In this document: piece after piece, positions 38,401-43,266 of the stretch
Position numbering within the stretch: position 1 is the stretch's first letter
Layout: each line of letters opens with the position of its first letter
NCBI RefSeq assembly: GCF_001186125.1
Contig: NW_014040237.1
Location: 14,214 to 57,479, forward strand
Source of the DNA: Sphaeroforma arctica JP610
Taxonomy: Eukaryota; Opisthokonta; Ichthyosporea; Ichthyophonida
Reading direction: 5' to 3'
DNA: 43,266 nucleotides
Program-made: the position numbers and the translations under genes
Notes under the pieces: generated by a model
What the model saw: only the letters and a program-made list of their open reading frames with translations
What the model was told of the DNA's origin: nothing
Database searches by the model: none

Positions 38401-38952
38401 CACTTAGGGCGGGAGGCTGTTGTGTTGTGATTTTATTCACTAGCTCTTCGCAACGAGCAATGTGCACTTGACTAACCTCACTTGGCTCGTTAGCTTACGG
38501 ATTATCCTCTCATTTCAATCTGTAATCCTTCTTTTGTGTATAGGTCTGGGGAGAGTGCGAGCGCGAACAGCAGCTCGAGAAAGAGAGCGCAAGAATCCAA
38601 CTCGAGGTAAGTCATAGTTTTATCGGCTGGCATTGGCTGTCCAATATAATAAATCGAGGCAAGAACAGTGTATGCGGGTCCCTTGCAGTATCCCGGAGAG
38701 GTGTTTGCACTATCTTGAACTAGTTCGATGTATCTTGGTTTTTCGAAGCAGGCTGATTGGAAGCAACATTAAAACACGATCGCGATATTTTTATTAATGG
38801 TGGTAGCTGGAAATCTGTGTCATCTGGAATTATACATCCAATCTCCTACCTCATCATCTAATCCATACTTTTATCATCTTTCTGAATAGGAAAAGCAAAA
38901 GGCAATCGCTGTCATCCCTGGCATGACCAAGCCTGCGGATATGATGGACTAA
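26483..38952 (+). CDS. XPO1: Exportin-1 (CRM1)
   Basis: Predicted RanGTP-dependent receptor that exports leucine-rich-NES cargo through nuclear pores. Nineteen exons: 26483-26608, 28702-28956, 29202-29330, 29835-30062, 30342-30514, 31030-31225, 31480-31596, 31860-32000, 32231-32430, 33032-33346, 33707-33878, 34761-34935, 35140-35372, 35672-35881, 36428-36587, 37089-37263, 37847-37943, 38544-38606, 38890-38952 (3228 nt, 1075 aa; human 1071), all GT-AG and in phase. Seen: N-terminal importin-beta-like region ([14 protein letters not shown], near 60), WPSFIPDIV, RanGTP-contact loop region ([17 protein letters not shown]), the highly conserved NES-groove block [19 protein letters not shown] (about 539-557) with [15 protein letters not shown] after it, [21 protein letters not shown], and a short C-terminal tail ending in ADMMD. 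The residue matching human Cys528, the leptomycin B target, is Val535. Start: the ATG at 26483 gives an N-terminus of family length; a second ATG follows three codons later. Introns 1 and 9-11 carry unusual repeats listed separately. Confidence 0.97.
27040..27480. repeat. TA/TATG/TG microsatellites in exportin-1 intron 1
   Basis: Several simple-repeat patches (about 27045-27065, 27120-27150, 27200-27215, 27400-27475) in the 2.1-kb first intron. Confidence 0.8.
27822..28215. repeat. Direct duplication (about 165 bp, offset 227) in exportin-1 intron 1
   Basis: Copy 1 (27822-27984) and copy 2 (28049-28215) share ATTCATGA-CTGTAA-AGATGTTG, TTGATTGCAGAT, AACTATATTTGACTTT, AATGAAACCAT and TCTCGATATA, with many point differences and small indels, so the duplication is not recent. 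About 64 bp separate the copies. A shorter repeat of about 74 bp (CATTCGA-AACACA) precedes it at 27719 and 27793. Confidence 0.75.
32530..32625 (+). repeat. Decayed copy of exportin-1 exon 9 end plus splice donor, in intron 9
   Basis: This segment aligns with 32371-32467, that is, the last about 60 bp of exon 9 and the first about 35 bp of intron 9. Shared strings include GGCGATAGG, TGAGGATGA, AAGGG and GCTCGCTGCA/GCCTGCTGCA, at an offset near 158. A weaker second similarity to the first half of exon 9 lies at about 32811-32912. Confidence 0.65.
33321..33585 (+). repeat. Repeats of exportin-1 exon 10 end plus donor, running into intron 10
   Basis: The original (exon end 33346) has GACGAGATTATGGATCAGATGC at 33321 followed by the donor GTATGTGGGTGGG. 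A copy begins at 33423 (offset 102) with GACGAAATTGATCAGATGC and ATGTGGGTGGGTG, and also repeats the intronic GGAGGCA-GGGT segment. A third, shorter copy begins near 33544 (GATATTGTGGATCAGAT). Confidence 0.75.
33857..34300 (+). repeat. About 102-bp tandem repeat carrying exon 11 end and its donor, intron 11
   Basis: The unit starts with the end of exon 11 (CATGTTAACAGTCAATATCAAC) and its donor GTAAGT. The donor GT falls at 33879 (real), 33981 and 34083, exactly 102 bp apart; degenerate donors follow at 34187 and 34292. Units 1 and 2 share nearly all of AATTGGAATTGT, ACATTGGAAGTTCATGATTG and CATGGGGTAGACATATCAG. Later units decay. Confidence 0.9.
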
Positions 38953-41900
38953 GTCTCATCGTTCTGTAGGTGGCCAGTAGGTGTCAAGCTTTCTACTGCC
39001 ACCAACGAAAACATCACCGCTCCTCAACAGCAATTGTGTCGGTTCATCATTATTTGTGCCAACTCTTCATCGGTCACGGTGGCAGATCAATAACACCGCC
39101 ATCACACTTCAACAACTCCATCCACTCATCAACAAGGTGTAAAATATAGTAGCGATCTATACTATATCACAATGATCAGGAGTTTCACAGCCGAGTTTTA
39201 CATATGAACGTGCTTCTATGATGTTCGAAATCTGAGCTTTGTACAGATTTTAGATAGTCAGTAACCGAGCATATATTCGCACGTCAGAATCTCTGTTTTA
39301 GCTCATACACCACACACGGACTGCACGTGGATACACATTCAAAGCATTGCACGAATCCACAACGGTGACCTTACCCCTGATGTTTGTGAGGTCAGTAGGG
39401 ATGGCATGGACGAAGCCATAATTAGCGAGGTTTTTGTGCTTGTGGATCAATCGTACAAGCTGCCAATCGAGGAGTAAGCTGACATCGCTGTTCGACCTTG
39501 TAGGTTACATGTATGCTGTTTCATATGACGCAATGAACGGCACTCTCCATGATCGCGTGAGTGGACTCGCAGCGATCGCGGTATAATGTGTGTACATCTG
39601 ATGCATGTTTGCCCCATGTCTTCATTGTCTCCACCTGAGGCCTGCATAAGGAACCCAAGACTTGTTCACTCCCTTCGCAGTCCACTAATCTCCCGCGCGT
39701 AGCTTTGTTTTCGCGTGGAAAAGGCAGTCGATAGAATTGGAAAGACGTATGGCTTCAGCACAGTCATATGCTAGAGGTGATCTAAGACATTTGGCCGGAT
39801 CCCTCATATTTAGAAAAATTGAATAAAGAGTAAAGCAATTTTTAACCTCATGTAAACTTTAACGTGTGTTTTCTCCCCTGTTAAAATGTATTATTATATC
39901 GGATCAAATGAGGAGAAGGAACTGCAATAGTTCTAGGTCGATCGTCCGCTATGTTCTGATTGATTTATAGTATCTTGAAACTTATACGCCAATGGTGTAT
40001 AGAAAAGATTATTCGTTGACAAGATATGGCGAACACGTGTTAAAAAAATAACTGTGAATCGCATAGCATAGTTAGATCAATCGACCTTCAACTCGATCAG
40101 AAATTGATCATCGCTCGACACGTGTGCCTGTGCAAACTGAACAACAAGGTCTCATCCAATCTAGGACTATTTGAAACCTTGAATCAGACTATCATACGAG
40201 CGCAAGGGTGTGAAAAAATTTTAGGAAGAAGAGAAATGAAGCGACCCCAACTGCGATACGGTGAAGTTGTTCCTCGGACTGTGCGAGAAAAGAAAGCATA
40301 TCTATTTATATCGACGTATTTTTGAAGCAACTTTGAACGCACCGATTTCGTTTCTCTCGAGCATCTATATCCTTCAGAATCTTCAAAACAGCAAAAGAAT
40401 CTTGCCTTGGTTATTGTTTAGAGTTGACTTTTAGAGGGGTTGTGTACGAATCTCATATTTGGGGCATCGTCGCTCCATCGATATTCAGATCATTTAAAAA
40501 ATGCGACAGACCAGATGTTCTACCACTCAAAGATAGATCATCCTGGGATACATTCTCGAATTTGATTGTATGGCTTCATATATAACATAAACCGGTGTAG
40601 ATTAAAATTGCCAACATCAGGTATATAAGCATATAAAGTCAGGTATGGTTAAACGTGTCTATGAGCTAAATAAGAACTAGACACTTCGTCTATGGTACGG
40701 CAGAGCTGTTTCTCTAGTTGTGACACATTGAAGGACATCCGTTCCGACACAAGCAACTTACAAAAAGGTCAATCCAATCAAGATGTGACAATGTTCTTGC
40801 GCACATCCCACTGCTTTTCACCCATCCAATTTTCAGACTGCGCGAAAGAGCTTTCAATTCTATTTTGCCTATGTTAATTATGTGGGGGTTTAATTCTTCA
40901 GCAAGGTTTTACATAACCTTAATTTAGGGCAAAAGAATATCGAGCAAGACAGTCTACATTGCTCCATCAAAGTTGTGGATTAGAGTGCGACAGACCAGTA
41001 ACCATACCACAACTGTGCATTCGCGTCTGTACTCACTCGCAGCACACTCACTGAACTTTATTGACAATATTCAATTTCTTATGAGAACTCCTGTATCTTG
41101 AATTCTCTTTCCGTAGTCCAGTTTCGTTTGCTTCATATCCAAAGACCATAAGTCTTATTTATATTTTGCGTGACATTTAGTAGATATATCGGTTTCATTT
41201 GTACTAAGCAACCTTATATGCCTGTGTCTTACAAATTTACCCATAGGTCGATGTCAATTATGCCTTCGGAACCCGAAGAGGGACCGACTAAATCTTCGCC
41301 ACTTTTAAAGTTATAGGTGTTTTTTTTCATTTTGCATTCCTTTCAAGGTGATATCGTGAATCGATAAGTATTGCAGAATTGTTTTTTGTTTCCTGTTTTG
41401 TTGCAGCGTATCGACAAGCTATGTAGCACATGCCCCAACGGAATGATTTTGTGCAACTATTTGTTTATAATCATTGTGCACATATACCATAGTTGAGCTC
41501 TTTTCGATAGGAAACGGAAAAGATGTTTCTGCTTCCTCAGTTTTGAAGACAGACGTGTACAAGAACAAGCAAGAGTGGTGTAATCGGTGTTTTTATCGCT
41601 AAGAATCCAGCAATGTTTCTATGAACCAAAGTGCCAATATTATATGTAATGCTGTTCTCATATACATTCAGTTAGATAATCGGCAATAAGCTAAATGTTA
41701 AATAATAAGATATACTTGAAGCCTGGATCTGTATATTGAGCACATAGTCCATTACCAGATACATGACTCAATTAGCGCTCACTACTGTAATGTGTGTACT
41801 ACTCATGCGAATTTGCGCGGAGTATCACTGCTCATGTAAAAAAAACGAAGAGTTGCAGTGCTTTTGGGAAATGACAACAGAATTTTGTACAGTATTGTAA

Positions 41901-42058
41901 TATCAAAGTAAATAATTTGCATGGATATTTTTAGGCTCAGCATTTCGACCCCGGAAACAAAGCGTGATGCACATCTGATTCAATTGCATGTGCCAGAATA
42001 GAACTGTACTGTAGTATTGGAAAGTCAGATTACGGAATGAAATATATTGTGAGAAAAG
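38953..42058. other. Region downstream of exportin-1 without supported genes
   Basis: The first part is exportin 3' UTR. An AATAAA at 39822-39827 is the first clear poly(A)-type hexamer I noticed, but it is far from the stop. Frames at 40104-40325 and 40692-40877 (73 and 61 aa) have no recognisable domain. A short string GCGACAGACCAG occurs at about 40503 and 40988. Otherwise I see nothing; the sequence is AT-rich and stop-dense. Confidence 0.5.
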
Positions 42059-43167
42059 CTAATATTCTGCATCCCTAATTGGCGACCAAGAATTCTTGGG
42101 GGGAGATTTAGAAAGCGATATAGTAGAAGATGACATAGTAGATGACAATATTCAACATGATTACGAACTGGAAACAGAAGGTTCAGGCGAAATAGACGAC
42201 TTTGATTTAGAGTTAAAATTCGAGTCTGAATTGGCCGCTGAATTCAAGTTAATACCGAGTTTGATCTAGATTATAATGACGTTGCGGCAGCAGAAGAGCT
42301 CGTAGGGTATGGCGCCGGTGATCCAGATGGTGGATCAGAGCGACTGTCCCACGTGAATTTTTTGAAACAATCTAAACTGGACATCATCTTAGGTTCACGC
42401 AGAGAAACACAGAGAGATGGCGTGTATGCTGGTGGAAGAAATAGGGCTGATATACTTGCTAGTGCTATATGATCAGCGAATACTTTAATATGTTTACACG
42501 CTGTTGCGGTACGTAACGGCAGAAAGAGTTTTAAACAGTAGTTAGCTAAGACTTCTCATCCACCCGAACTTACTCGGGGATGGGCACGACGCAGCCCGTT
42601 TGGTGAGCAGAACAGAAAGTCCCTTATGAAAAAAATACGTACCGGAGATCAAAAATATGTTTAAAATGGGCAAGACAGACTCGTCACTCAAGATGCAGCC
42701 GCGTTCCATACTTGCCCAGCTGAAGTTGATGTATTTGGGGCGCTATTCACTTCCTGGAGAAATGGAAATAAAAACACAGATATCAACCATGACTCCGGCG
42801 AAAAAAGTGCGGAATGTAATCTAAGCGTCAGAGAGATATCACTAGAGAAACCAAGGAGAGATTAGCTGAAGCTGAAGCGATAGCTAGAGGCGAGGTGTAT
42901 TTCCCTCCCACTGGGAGGAAGACTCGTAAAAAGGCAGAGAGTTTCCCTAAGAATTACCAACAAGATATTATGAACATGGTACAGGAAGATGTAGCGATCA
43001 CATGGCAGTCGGTAATTTCAGCACTGAAAGCAAAATATGCAGTAGGAGATGGTGCTCTCCCCGACGACTCTCTTGACGATGATAGGATCAAAGCGAAGCT
43101 ATCTTGTGCAAAACTAAGGCCGAAAAACAACTTATTAGGAGCAGGTTGTAATTGTACTAACTACTGA
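42059..43167 (+). pseudogene. Degraded protein-coding remnant of unknown family
   Basis: The plus strand shows protein-like reading in several consecutive frames: an acidic Asp/Glu-rich stretch (about 42059-42260), a second segment (about 42260-42472), a weaker middle, and a final open segment to a stop at 43165-43167 that includes FPPTGRKTRKKAESFPKNY and GALPDDSLDDDRIKAKLS. The segments do not form one frame, which points to a broken copy with at least a few breaks; unrecognised introns are the alternative. I do not recognise the family. The basic-then-acidic layout and isolation from other genes would fit a remnant of a mobile element or a decayed host gene, and I cannot choose. Confidence 0.35.
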
Positions 43168-43266
43168 ATGTAAATTTAATGAACGTTGACCATATCATGA
43201 CCAATGTTGAGTTACTTACCACTATTACTAGTTATACAAGTCTAGTTTGTGTATATATATAAATAT

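Noticed and set aside
40700-40870. Minus-strand reading with a loose resemblance to a retroelement polymerase segment
   Set aside because: Only a few residues fit, no catalytic motif and no terminal repeats are visible; too weak to name an element.
1-43266. CRISPR arrays, bacterial-style operons, rRNA genes
   Set aside because: No spaced palindromic repeats, no rRNA-like conserved cores, and the genes are spliced eukaryotic genes.

Overview
This is a eukaryotic nuclear window. It carries four intron-rich protein genes. I assembled 50 exons joined by 46 introns; every intron is GT-AG and every exon junction keeps phase. Donors are mostly GTATG or GTAAG. Introns run from about 200 bp to 2.1 kb, and introns and spacers are rich in TA/TG/TACA microsatellites. 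The protein set and the sequence matches (HSD17B7-type sterol reductase, animal-type (6-4) photolyase, exportin-1) suggest an opisthokont-grade protist. A unicellular holozoan such as an ichthyosporean is my best guess, but this is inference and not proven by the window. There is one 20-base assembly gap (10344-10363).

Layout. 1-1915: non-coding, with microsatellites. 1916-7544 (+): 3-keto-steroid reductase, 9 exons, 381 aa. 7545-9792: spacer with a few exon-like but unassigned reading frames. 9793-15731 (+): SET-domain methyltransferase of the SET5/SMYD type without a MYND finger, 11 exons, 572 aa. 15732-16881: tail-to-tail spacer with protein-like fragments. 16882-23003 (-): (6-4) photolyase/cryptochrome, 11 exons, 624 aa. 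23004-26482: divergent spacer holding microsatellites and a GC-richer island. 26483-38952 (+): exportin-1 (CRM1), 19 exons, 1075 aa. 38953-42058: no supported gene. 42059-43167 (+): a degraded open-frame cluster of unknown origin.

The four genes are unrelated in function: sterol synthesis at the ER, protein methylation, light-driven DNA repair, and nuclear export. Nothing suggests an operon or cluster. The photolyase and exportin genes are head to head, and the SET and photolyase genes are tail to tail.

The most interesting observations are these. (1) Exportin-1 has valine where leptomycin B attacks a cysteine in human CRM1. (2) Three consecutive exportin introns (9, 10, 11) contain decayed copies of the end of the exon just upstream together with its 5' splice site, with a repeat period near 102 bp in two of them. 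(3) A telomere-like TTTGGG array lies in a photolyase intron and would be G-rich in the pre-mRNA. (4) A 280-codon open frame lies antisense to the SET gene. I found no clearly new multi-gene system.
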